From positions 744,001 through 808,000 of the forward strand of contig MBPM02000028.1 in the NCBI GenBank assembly GCA_001695595.3: a stretch of DNA of 64,000 bases, written 5' to 3'. How positions within the stretch are numbered: position 1 is the first letter of the stretch; the number at the start of each line of letters is the position of its first letter. Source of the stretch: Plasmopara viticola. Taxonomy: Eukaryota > Oomycota > Peronosporomycetes > Peronosporales > Peronosporaceae. Shown one piece after another: positions 34,435-44,533 of this stretch. A program made the position numbers and the translations under genes. A model generated the notes under the pieces. It searched no databases. It saw only the letters and a program-made list of their open reading frames with translations, and was not told where the DNA came from.

Positions 34435-36396
34435 ATGAGCAAGTGGACGCAATTAATAGCACTAGTTGTTCCGCTGCTGGCGCCTCTTGTCAGTGCTGAT
34501 GTCGAAACGCATGAGGTGGGTCTCTTGTCGTGTTACTCACATAGTTGTAAGATTAATGCAGTATTTTGAATCTCGTCACATGCTTGTTCGTAATAGTACG
34601 TTCCGGGCGAGGCAGTGGTGGTCTGGGTAAACAAGATCGGACCATTTAACAATCCACAGGAAACGTACACGTACAACACGCTCCCGTTCTGCCGTGCGTC
34701 TGGCGCTGAGAATCCCGAGGCTCATGCATTGGGCATTGGTGAGATTTTAGAAGGAAATGAACTCTTTAATTCGGGTCAGCAGCTTCACTTCGGAGTGAAT
34801 ACCCCCAAAACGAAACTTTGTGAGCAAATTTTGTCGGATGCTGATGCACTGGAGTTTGGTGCCGCTGTGGATGAGCATTATTGGTATCAGATGAATGTTG
34901 ATGACTTGCCCGTGTGGGGACTTGTGGGGAATGTGATGAAGCCAACGGACGATGTCGAGTACTTGAAGCAATTTCCAGTGGGTACAAGGGTGTTATATAC
35001 CCACAAAAAATACTCTATTTCACACAATGGACCACATATTATTCACGTCAACTTGACGTACTCAGATGTTCTCACATCCATTGCGTCGAACAAGAAAGTT
35101 GAGTTTACTTATGAAGCTATATGGTCCGAGACTGATATTTCATTCGAGGACCGATTTGATCGCTACTTGGAAGACGAATTCTTTGAGCATCAAATACATT
35201 GGTTCTCAATTTTCAATTCGTTCATGATGGTCATTTTCCTGTGCGGCCTTGTGACACTTATTTTACTTCGTACGCTTAAGAACGACTATGCCCGATTCGC
35301 TGAAGACGATGCTGAGGAGCTTATGATGGACGGAAAGTCGTTGCTGCGGAAAGATGACGCAAATTCTGGCTGGAAATTGCTACACGGCGATGTGTTTCGT
35401 GCCCCACCCTATCTACTACTCTTTACGGCACTTATAGGAACAGGAGCGCAATTACTAGTCTTGTCAGTATGTCTGATGCTCTTTGCTATTGGATTGTCGC
35501 TTTACATTGAACCGGGTGGGATCGTGTCTGTAGGCCTTTCCACCTACGCGTTTTCTTCGCTAGCAAATGGTTATGTAAGTGGCGCCTTCTACCACCGATT
35601 TTTCTACCCGCGTGTTTCAAAGGATTGGATTCGTGCGATGTGTTTATCGTCAGCCCTTCTTCCTACAGTCACGTTCGTGTCAATATTTTTTATCAATGCA
35701 TTGGCTGTCGCTTACGGTACGACGTATGCTATCCCATTTGTGACGATTGTACAAGTGGTGCTCGTGTGGTTCTTTGTCTCGTGTCCTCTGGCCGTTCTTG
35801 GCACGATCTTAGGCCGCCATGGCGCAGCAAAGATTGGATTTCCATGCCGTGTTAACAAATTTCCGCGGGAAGTACCCGAAGCGCGCTGGTATCTTCGTCC
35901 GCCAGTTTTGATTGCACTTACGGGGGTGTTGCCATTCGGGTCGATTTTCATCGAGATGTATTTCATCTTTGCGTCGTTCTGGAATTATAAATTTTATTAT
36001 GTTTACGGCTTCATGCTGCTGGTCTTCATCATCTTGACAATTGTGACGCTCTGCGTGACGATTGTGTGCACGTACTTTCTCCTAAATGCGGAAAATTATC
36101 GGTGGCATTGGACGTCGTTTGCAGCTGCAGGCAGCACAGCGCTCTACGTCTTTGCCTATGCCATTTATTTTTATTTTTTCAAGACCAACATGTCGGGATT
36201 TTTACAAACGTGTTTTTACTTTGGCTACATGTGAGTGGGTCGTTTGCTAAAGAATTCGATGACACTGATCTGATTATTTCTGTGTTTATGAAGGGGACTC
36301 TTTTGCTTTGCATTTTTCATTATGTGTGGCACAGTGGGATACGCGGGTAGTAGTGTATTTACGAGACGCATTTATCGCAATATAAAGTGTGAGTAA
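34435..36396 (+). CDS. Nonaspanin, transmembrane 9 superfamily (TM9SF/EMP70)
   Basis: Three exons: 34435-34515, 34597-36230, 36294-36396 (introns 81 and 63 bp, GT-AG); 605 residues. Exon 1 encodes a signal peptide ending near SAD. The first splice rebuilds HEYVPGEAVVVWVNKIGP, the family's N-terminal signature, followed by FNNPQETYTY. The lumenal domain runs to ~225 and nine membrane spans follow, the first at ~229-252. The last splice matters: exon 2 otherwise stops at GYM, whereas the third exon adds GLFCFAFFIMCGTVGYAGSS and the tail RRIYRNIKCE. That tail ends in KxE, fitting the KxD/E COPI-binding Golgi retention signal of this family. Role: Golgi/endosomal membrane protein in cargo sorting. 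The stop lies about 200 bp from the convergent transporter gene. Confidence 0.93.
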
Positions 36397-36598
36397 AGCG
36401 GCCAGAAAAGAAGAAGAAAGCGATTAGCGAAAAGCTCATTTTTTGAGAAGCAAACGGCATCGTACCGCCTTTGCGACGTGGCGTATTGATTCTTAAGATT
36501 AGGAATTTGGTACTGGAAATTGTAGGCTTACGTGGTTTTAATCGTGAAAATACTATTAGAAAGTGTACATATCTTATAGTAGGAGTTAGATTTTCAAG

Positions 36599-38609
36599 TC
36601 AATGGAATGAGTTGATGACTTGACGCATGGCCTGTACTGTGCCTGCCAGCATTCCAACAATTCCAAAAAGGACAATTCCCCAATGAAACATACGGGAATG
36701 CAATGATAGGGTCGATCGTGTGGCCGCAATGTAAAGTATGGGAGGCAATACGATTGCCAGCATACTTGAGCCCACAGAGCCAAATAGACTAATAAGAAGC
36801 CCGACGTCTGGGACGCACATGGCAATCATCATAAGGCTCGTGCACAACATGGATCGAAAGAGTGTGCGATTGCATTCATAGGGAGACAAATTGCACATTA
36901 ATCGCTCCAAACAACTCATCGGCCTGCGAGAAGAAGACAAATTGGCAGCAGCTGCTACTGCGACCGGAGAAGCAATTGGCGAGAACGACTGACGCATCGT
37001 TTGCACTGAAAAGAGAACTGGAAGCGGATGTTTACTTTTAGCGTCACTGCTTGGTAAAAGTAAATGATCGTCTTCAGTGTGTTTGTCGTCGAAGTGGACA
37101 TCGTTCGGTTCATTCAATCCACGATTTACTTGGTTTCTTCGAGCCTTGCGACGTCGATACGCCTCTAAAACCACTTGCATCGGCTCGTGTGGTGGGACAG
37201 GATGCATAAAAGAATTGTGCCGCAGCATTCGCTCTAAAGTCTCAATTGCCGGGTAAAATTGAATTGGAAACGAAAGGGTGCAAGCAAAAGCCAGCGCTAT
37301 GTTGGCCTACAAACGAGAGAGAAACGCTATTTCTTGAAATATATCTTAGAAAAAGTTTTAAGTGTACTCGTACCATTGTCACAAACCAACCCTCGCAGTA
37401 TTCATGCAACACTGCTGTCATACTGCCATTATCGATTCGACCAAAGGCAAGAGTGGGGACTTCACCAATAAAAAGAAAAAGCACAAGAATTGACAGCATG
37501 CATATGACGAGCACACGTGGGAAACGCTCCGGCTCAATCATTGCATTCTGAATAGGTAAAATCAGACCAATTCCTTCAAAAGAATACACGGCCGTCCCAT
37601 AAAACTCTGGAAGTTGGGTCCAATCTGCATAAATAGTCATTACTTGTGGTTTCTCAGGGTGATTCCTGTATTCAATCGAGTAGTAAAAGACGATAGCAAT
37701 GCCCCCCAAAACTGCAAAATTTGCTGCGAACCAGGAACAGTCAAAATTGATTTATACATTCACAAATTGTGCCACGCAATTGACGCACCGAGACTCGAGA
37801 ACGGAGTGATGCGCCGTAATGTACGTACCCAGGAAAGAAGAAGTAATATGGGAAAAACGGCAAAAATCAGTTGCCGCTCATTAATGACATCTTGAACTCT
37901 TTATAAGAAAAAGTAGCTTAGAAATGATAGAATGAAACAGGTAAAACAGTGGCCTACACCTTTTCGGAAGGACCACGTGAATATTGGTCGCCACAAACGA
38001 AAAGTAGACGCAGCAAATTCCCAGTTGGGTATCCACAAGGAGCACATCGATCAGCACCTTTCCCTTTGGTCCCAATATATTTCGCCCTACGTCGCCAAAT
38101 GACATGGGCGCCTTTGGACTCACTAAGTGCTTGCACCAAAGCAGCAAATTCATATTGTACACTGACACAAGAGCCTTAAAACAGAAAAGAAGCAGCTACT
38201 AAGAGTTTAACACTTCATTTTTGCGATAAGATTGCCCACGCACCACCAGGATGAACAGAAAGGGGCCTGCATAAATGCCCGTCTTGGAAAAGCCGCTAGG
38301 TAGAGACATAGCCCCCGGTCCAATATTGCCCTTTAATAAATGCACAACAACGACAGCCACCGAGATCTTTTCTGCTGTCTTCACACGTCGCCGCGTGGCA
38401 GAAAAAGATCCACGCTTGACCTGCCGCTCTTCGGCTTTGCCTCGCGACTTGATAGCTTTTTGTTGTTTATTCCCATCCTCAGCAGTCAATTGAACCTGAG
38501 GTTGGCCCAATTCCACCTCCTTTGATAATTCATCTGGTGGTAAGCCATCAGTGCTTGAATGTGAACACGAATCTCCATTACCATCCAACAGTAAAGCATC
38601 CTCCGTCAT
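36599..38609 (-). CDS. Amino acid transporter, AAAP/SLC36-like
   Basis: Five minus-strand exons: 38244-38609, 37960-38174, 37789-37898, 37374-37723, 36599-37306. Introns are 69, 61, 65 and 67 bp (phases 0, 2, 1, 0) and the joined frame gives 582 residues. The first ~80 residues are polar and cytosolic. Residues 93-105 (KGNIGPGAMSLPS) are the hallmark of the first helix of the amino acid/auxin permease family. Splicing also rebuilds ILLLLSWVRTLRRITPFSS|LANFAV and EGIGLILPIQNAM, both typical. A long polar loop (NEPNDVHFDD... to SRRPMS) interrupts the later helices; the last helices end in MFHWGIVLFGIVGMLAGTVQ. Likely proton-coupled amino acid transport at the vacuole or plasma membrane; substrate unknown. 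Its ATG lies ~200 bp downstream of the GTPase/SH2 gene stop, same strand. Confidence 0.9.
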
Positions 38610-38809
38610 CGTACGGGTACTTCTGCAAGTGTTTGTTATACGGGCCCGAAAACAATAACTTTAGTTACATCCCTTTCAAACATGATGCAGCGCCGACATC
38701 TCTTCAAGATTGGCGTGTGAAAATTAAAAAAAAAAAAACAGCTAAGATTATAACTTATTTTAAGTTTTAATTGTACTTAGCTCCTACAGATAGTGATAAT
38801 TCTGATCAA

Positions 38810-41403
38810 TTACACTGTTCCAGCAGGCGAAATGTTGTCTTCACGTACCAAGTTCATAACAATGCGATTCCAGGCCTCCATGTTCTTTACAAGCTGGCGC
38901 CATTGGGTCTCGGCGTCATTACTGCGCACCTGGCGTAACTCGCTCTTCTCCTGTGCCGCCTTGAAATAAGTTAAGACGCAACATGAGCAACATCCGTTCA
39001 TCGCTTTTTCTCTCGGTATCTTACCATGTCGAGGAGACCAGCAATGTTCCCAACCCCCCTGCTTTTCTTGTCACCTTTGTCAACGTTTCAACGATATTCA
39101 GCAACACATTTAAAAATATTCAGGCGTACAACAAGGAAGGACAAGCGAGTGCTTACGGTGGACGGGCGTCGCTTTTTCCTGCGTAGTCAAACACGACAAT
39201 CGGTCGGCCAAGTGGTCGTAGAATTCTTTGCTTAGTTCGTCAATGCGGGTCTGAGGAGGTATTTGCACTTGCTCCTGGTTGGCTTGTAAGCCCCGTGCTC
39301 TCCGAGGTGCCGTGATGGGTGATGCATGGCGACTGGTACTACTGCTACTTCGATCACCTAAAGAGCTGGTCGACCCACTTCGAGTTCGCGTCCGCCAAAT
39401 TCTTGGCGTTGTTGTAGCCACAGCCGGAGTTAGTGCGTCAGTGGCACATGCTGATGCAAGGTTTTCGACCTCAAGCACGAGCTCTTGCTTGTTCACGAGG
39501 CTAAAATCCAAATTGCGACTAAAAACCAGCCCACGGTTCGCATAGCGTCGCACACTTCGCAAACATTTCCATAGCGTTGCAAAGGACGTTGCTAACGATG
39601 CCTGATACCAATGTGTAAGGTGAAGTGAAACGAACATTTGCAATAGCGCAACCTTACCTTGGACGAGCCAATGTGATACTTTTGATTGGAAAACTCAATA
39701 AGGACGTGGTGCACGTGACCAGGCCCCACGTACGACAAAATCAGTGTCTGAGCATCTTTCCGACGAATCAAAAAAGTGCCTTGGTCTCGATTTCTACCAG
39801 AAAGAAAAAGCAAGAGAGTAAGTACACTGAATATAGGCCTGTCTGGCAACAGAAGTTAACATACTTGAGAAGAGCTTCAGCACGAGTTCGACTGATAGTG
39901 CCAGCAAAGTAATGCCACGCCTCTTGATCATTTCGTCGATCTCGCTCCGCTCTTTCTTCTTGTTTTCGTCGCTCAAGATCTTCCTCTTCCTTTTCACGCC
40001 TACGTGACTCAGCAGCAGCAGCCGCGTCCTCCTCTTCGTTGAGATGTCGTGAGCCAGAAAAAGGAAATTCAAATTCCTCCACGGATTCCGAGTCATCGTC
40101 CGTCTCATCGTTGGCAAGGAGACTACTGTTGGTCGCGCGTAAATATACGCCCTTGTCATTACCCAAAATCCAGCTGCCACCATAGGTGAAAACCCGCTGG
40201 TCGGTATGCAGAGGACCAGCAACAAGATCAGCACTAGTCTTTTCGATGTGACACCTTTCGTTGATTGGCCTCAGATTTTCGTCGCGTGGGAGCGTCGTGA
40301 TTGCTTTTGTCGGGATACGTAGCAAAGACGTCGAGAAGTGATGCAACGCGTCATCCGCTTGAATTACATTTATAGGAACGGGATTTCCCGACGTCTCTAA
40401 GATACCCTGTAGCATACATGAGTTATTAAGCTCCACAATTCTAGAATACTTTTTCAAATGATTACATACGACTGGCTTTGCTAAACGCGCGAGCCGGATG
40501 TGCTCGGTTGCAGCGCGGTTCCTGCAAATAAATTCAACCATGCGCTCGAGCGCATCTCGCACTGCAGGCTTCTTCTCGTTTTCGCCAAAACTCGCCTTTC
40601 CTACTGTCCACATCCAGCCTTTGTAGCCTGCTGCCTATATCAAGCACGATAGAAGATTATCTACTAGATCGTACAGCACATTATTTTTTTTGTACTCTCT
40701 CTTACTTTTGCGTACGCTGCAATGTCATCACTGGTCATAACACGCTTTTGCAGCAAGTCCGCCTTGTGCGAGATGAGGAAGCACGGTGTCTCTTTAGAAG
40801 AAATAAACTTGGATAGACAGTAACGCCACTTGTCGATAGCTGCGATAGAGCTCACGCGGTGCACGTTAAATACAAAAAAAATGCCGTCCAGGTCTTCGCA
40901 CAGTAGCGAGTGCAGCGATGACGCGCTGGCGTCTACCTCGGCGCTAGATACATCCCAAAAGTGCAGCAGAACTTCTTGGTTGTAATGTTTGTACTTCATT
41001 GAGTTCACGTCTACTCCAATAGTGGGTGAGTACATCGCCGGGTATGAGCGCTGAAGCCAGCGACGCACGATGCTTGTCTTACCCTATAAAGCACCAAGCA
41101 GCATCAAGTATAAAGCCATTTCCCGAGAAAGACAGTTATAAAGTTCTGTATCACCACTGCAGATCCTCCAACGAGCGCGATTTTTAGCTCTGGCGTCGGA
41201 TCGAGTCCGTTTTCGACGCGCAGCTTCGCCCAGCGATCGAGCGATTCCTGCGAGATGCCAGTCTTGCTACGATCTCCAACATCAGACGAGTGCTTGGCAA
41301 AAAGAGAAGATCCATTTCCTTCCCCAAGAAATGTGAAAGAAATCATTTTCATCCATTTAGACGTCGCGCTGTCTGCCGATTCCGCTGCGTTCGGGCCGTG
41401 CAT
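38810..41403 (-). CDS. Small GTPase-like domain fused to an SH2 domain
   Basis: Eight exons, minus strand: 41155-41403, 40706-41083, 40470-40634, 39865-40406, 39658-39793, 39157-39601, 39025-39074, 38810-38959. Introns are 56-82 bp and the joined frame gives 704 residues. Residues ~72-245 are a Ras/Rab-like G domain. The P-loop GGSAVGKTS (79-87) is rebuilt exactly by the first splice, and T104 is in switch I. G3 is WDVSS (no DxxG glycine), G4 is HKAD (189-192), G5 is weak. Residues ~385-425 are a charged Glu/Arg coiled-coil-like stretch. Residues ~427-500 are an SH2 domain: W428, ISRTRAEALL, GTFLIRR with phosphotyrosine-binding R455, then a hydrophobic strand and YHIGSS. The C-terminal third is Ser/Arg-rich with a final helix NIAGLLDMAAQEKSELRQ. 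The 50-bp seventh exon is the least certain. Role inferred: phosphotyrosine-linked GTPase signalling. Confidence 0.85.
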
Positions 41404-42003
41404 GATATATGACTAGCAAATTAGGGATACAATAATATTGGAATAAACACAAAAGACAGAATTTGCCTCGTAAGTTTTAGGTGCTTCTGGGTGACGATTT
41501 AGATTTGCTTTTAGCTTTTGTAATACAATCACCTTCGAGTTATTATAGAGAAAGCCATGAAAAGGGAACGGGACTTTTGGATCAACGAAATGTAGGCACC
41601 ATTTGATAAAAGGGCTGTTTTACTACTTAATTGTCGGACAAAGTAGGCGCTTTTCGTTCTAACCTTTTTCTTGTTGAAGTTAGACATCGCGCTCAATCAG
41701 GTATACAAAGAGCACTAAACACGGGTCCAAAGGCCCTGATGTCCGAGAACCAAATACAAGTTAATATCAAAGTAAAAACGAGCGATGAAAAGCGCACACA
41801 TTGCGTGAAGGAACAAGAGTGCAACAAGCTCCTCAGCATTATAATATCTACGTGCTTAGAGCTCACAAACGGCAGCATCCTTTGCCTATCTCGGGTTCAT
41901 TTGAAGAGTGATTGTCTCAAAGTTGCCTTTGATGTGGACTGGCCTTTTCGCGGTACATTGTACCGGTCGTATAACTGGTTATTATTATTTGCCCTTTCCC
42001 TCA
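41404..42003. other. Divergent intergenic region
   Basis: 600-bp spacer between the divergent GTPase/SH2 and F-box-like genes. It must hold both promoters, but no convincing initiator motif was seen. A plus-strand frame at 41631-42128 is in another phase and has no motif. Confidence 0.5.
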
Positions 42004-43209
42004 ATGCGGCGCGGGCGCTCAGACGATGGCGGTGTGTTCTTACGGCTGCCGTGCGCTGTGATTGTGGAGTTTTTGGACCTCCGCGAAGCCATCAATCTGC
42101 TCAATACAAATCGTTGGATGCGCTATGATCGTGTGCTGACGGCTACGGCGCTGGAAAAGACGCGTTATGCCCAGCACTTTCACCAGAAATGCGCTGCCGA
42201 CTGGTGGCACCTGACGCCAGCGTGGAGAGCGAGTGATCGTCTTGTGGAAAGTGACTGGGATGGAGACGATGATGTTTATCCTGCTGACGTTTGGGAGGAC
42301 TGTCACGTGCGCACCACCGCAGGTAAAGAGCTTACATACTGGAAAGACACAGTACGCGATACCTCTCAGTGGCAACACGTGCCACTACTTTCCATAATCG
42401 ACTTTATGGTCACGAAACTTTTACCGCAAAGTTACATTTCGTTTAAGTATGCAGCCGCAGTGTACACAGCAAGGCCCGTGATTGTTCGGTTGCATCCACC
42501 AGAAAGCAGAGACGAAAAGAAGAAGGAAGAAGGTAGACGGAATGCAATGGAACAGAATGCTGCGCGCAGAATTGCTAATGCGTTAGCGGGACAAAATGGA
42601 AAACTGACATCTCTTTTTGGACTTCATTGGGAGAATATGCACGTGGATCCGGACTCTGGCAAAGTTATGTGTGCTGTCTGTCAGTTGTATGCTGACGAAG
42701 TGGAGAAGTACCAGACAAAAGTAGCCGAGATGGTGAGTGAATGGAAACAAGCAGTGAAAGTCGAGCTTTTAGGATGGAAAGAAAAAGGCATGCATCAGAT
42801 GGAGATTGATCGACGAACGTACGAGATGCGAGAGGACATGATCCCTTACAGCGGCTACTTTACGTCCAATGTTGCGCGACGCCATGGCGACATCATTATT
42901 CGCCACATTTGCTCGTATTGGACAACATTGGACCACCTCAAAATAAACACGCTTGGGTACCGAGATGCCTCACAACTTGTCGCTGCGTTGACCTCAGACA
43001 TTAGAAAGCAGTGCCAGCATTTTTCTAAGATTAAACAAGCGATGACTAATGCCTTTCCTCGCGTGGCAAGAATTCGCCACGAAGTTGACGAGCCGGAACC
43101 TCCACCATCTACGCCTTTATGGCAGAGCGAGGCCGTCACCGAACTTGTTGCAGGGGTTTCACCTTCGGGGTTTCTTTGCGGAATGTTGTTCATTGAGAAA
43201 AACGGTTGA
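42004..43209 (+). CDS. F-box-like protein of unknown function
   Basis: Single exon, 401 residues from the ATG at 42004. The same frame is open about 100 bases further upstream but only through non-ATG codons. Residues ~11-40 (FLRLPCAVIVEFLDLREAIN...) have the leucine/proline spacing of an F-box-like helix pair. A charged, helical middle region contains KVMCAVCQLYADEVEKY (a CxxC that could be structural) and KVELLGWKEKGM. The C-terminus is proline-rich then hydrophobic. No signal peptide or membrane span. An F-box role in ubiquitin ligation is only a weak inference; otherwise an uncharacterised gene. Confidence 0.75.
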   Translation: MRRGRSDDGGVFLRLPCAVIVEFLDLREAINLLNTNRWMRYDRVLTATALEKTRYAQHFHQKCAADWWHLTPAWRASDRLVESDWDGDDDVYPADVWEDCHVRTTAGKELTYWKDTVRDTSQWQHVPLLSIIDFMVTKLLPQSYISFKYAAAVYTARPVIVRLHPPESRDEKKKEEGRRNAMEQNAARRIANALAGQNGKLTSLFGLHWENMHVDPDSGKVMCAVCQLYADEVEKYQTKVAEMVSEWKQAVKVELLGWKEKGMHQMEIDRRTYEMREDMIPYSGYFTSNVARRHGDIIIRHICSYWTTLDHLKINTLGYRDASQLVAALTSDIRKQCQHFSKIKQAMTNAFPRVARIRHEVDEPEPPPSTPLWQSEAVTELVAGVSPSGFLCGMLFIEKNG

Positions 43210-43349
43210 GGGGAAGTAAACTTCAAAAATCTTACTTCTGAGTTCCCTGAGCAGAATGAAAAAATGTTTTTTTCTCAATTTTTTAATCTAATTGGGAATG
43301 AAAGTCTCGCTAATTAGAAAGAAAAAGGTTAAAGGAAAAAGGATAGATA

Positions 43350-43360
43350 CCTAATTAAAT
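43350..43360. repeat. Target site duplication, left copy
   Basis: CCTAATTAAAT here is repeated exactly at 44523-44533, directly flanking the truncated LINE. Confidence 0.85.
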
Positions 43361-44522
43361 TTTTCGGAAAAGGTTGAGGTGACGCCCTCCTTCCAAGCGC
43401 GGGGGCTAAATGCTCGCGCGCTTCGGGCAGGTGCTCTCGGGCACCTGCAGGTCTCTAACGAGTCTCACCCTCGACGCGACGGTCTCCAGCACCAGGCCAA
43501 ACCCCCTTCCACGCTTTTAACCGCGCCAACCGCATCCGGATTGGCTCCTTTAATGTGAATTCTCTAGGTTCGAAGCGCAAGAAGCCCGAAACACTCCCCG
43601 AAGATCTCCGACGCTACCGCGTCGATATCCTTGGCCTCCGAGAAACCAAGATCTACGATAGAGGTGAGCACCGCATTGATGACTTCCTTCTAACCCTGAA
43701 AAAAAAAAAAAAAACGAAGCCAAGACCGAAGTCACCGAAATCCGCCGCCACTGCAACCCGCCGGGCGCCACTCGACACGCCCGATCTCGAGAAGAAACCT
43801 GGCGCCACTTAGAAGCTCGGAACACTCCTCGGCGATATTAAAGATCTATCCCGACGCAAGTCCCTGGCCACCCTCGCGCTCCACCGCCTCTGGTCCGTCT
43901 GGCTCCGCCCCACGCTCATCTCACCAAAGACCCGCATTCGATTGCACAACACCTATGTTCTCCCGATTCTGCTGTACAACTGCGCCACCTGGGCTCTTAC
44001 CAAGTCAGAGCTCCACGGCCTCGAGAGTTTCCATCGCCGCCAGCTTCGCTACGCTCTTGGCTATCGCTACCCCCGACACATTTCGAATGCAAGACTCTAC
44101 GACCTTTGTGATGAGCGGCCGCTGAGACTACGACTGACACAAGCTCACTGGCGCCTGTTTGGCCATGTACTTCGCCGCAATCCCGACATTCCAGCTAAAC
44201 TCCAGATGCGTGCCTACTTCTTCTCCACCGCAGCAAATTGGCGCGGACGTCCCCGCACCACGCTCCCCTCAACACTCGACCACAACCTTGTTTCCCGTGG
44301 CTCCGGCTTTCGACTCCGGATAGCACAAGACCTCGAAGTGGTACGTACCCTTGCACGAGACCGAAAGAAATGGAAGACCCTCACGACCTCGGTGCTGGCT
44401 GCACTGCCCGCCGAACGAGACCCGACGTATGCGGACACCACTCTATGCCGTGGACTAGCCAGACTGAGCCTAGCACGTGCATAACTTGGCAACGCGATAA
44501 CGTAATACATTACATTACATTG
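43361..44522 (+). mobile_element. Internally deleted LINE (non-LTR retrotransposon)
   Basis: GC-rich insert flanked by an 11-bp target site duplication. The 5' part (43361-43535) is noncoding with a small hairpin (GCAGGTGC/GCACCTGC, 43427-43448). 43529-43700 encodes the start of an APE-type endonuclease: IRIGSFNVNSLGS, then DILGLRETKIYD with the catalytic Glu. It runs into a 16-A tract at 43699-43714, after which the frame is lost. 43942-44480 encodes the domain that follows reverse transcriptase in LINEs (YVLPILLYNCATWALTKSEL, then RRQLRYALGYRYPRH). The whole polymerase is missing. The 3' end is a short ATTAC-like tandem tail (TACATTACATTACATT). A non-autonomous derivative rather than a functional element. 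Confidence 0.85.
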
Positions 44523-44533
44523 CCTAATTAAAT
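44523..44533. repeat. Target site duplication, right copy
   Basis: CCTAATTAAAT, identical to 43350-43360; marks the downstream junction of the LINE insertion. Confidence 0.85.

Noticed and set aside
34615..36234. Nonaspanin as a single-exon gene ending at 36234
   Set aside because: That model lacks the signal peptide, the HEYVPGE signature and the last helix. Adding exons at 34435-34515 and 36294-36396 restores all three in frame.
39768..40613. SH2 region as an independent small gene
   Set aside because: The frame continues by well-formed short introns into the GTPase exons upstream and further exons downstream, and the SH2 domain itself is split by an intron.
41908..42003. Upstream extension of the F-box-like gene
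   Set aside because: The frame is open but starts only from GTG or other non-ATG codons; ATG at 42004 is the first good start.
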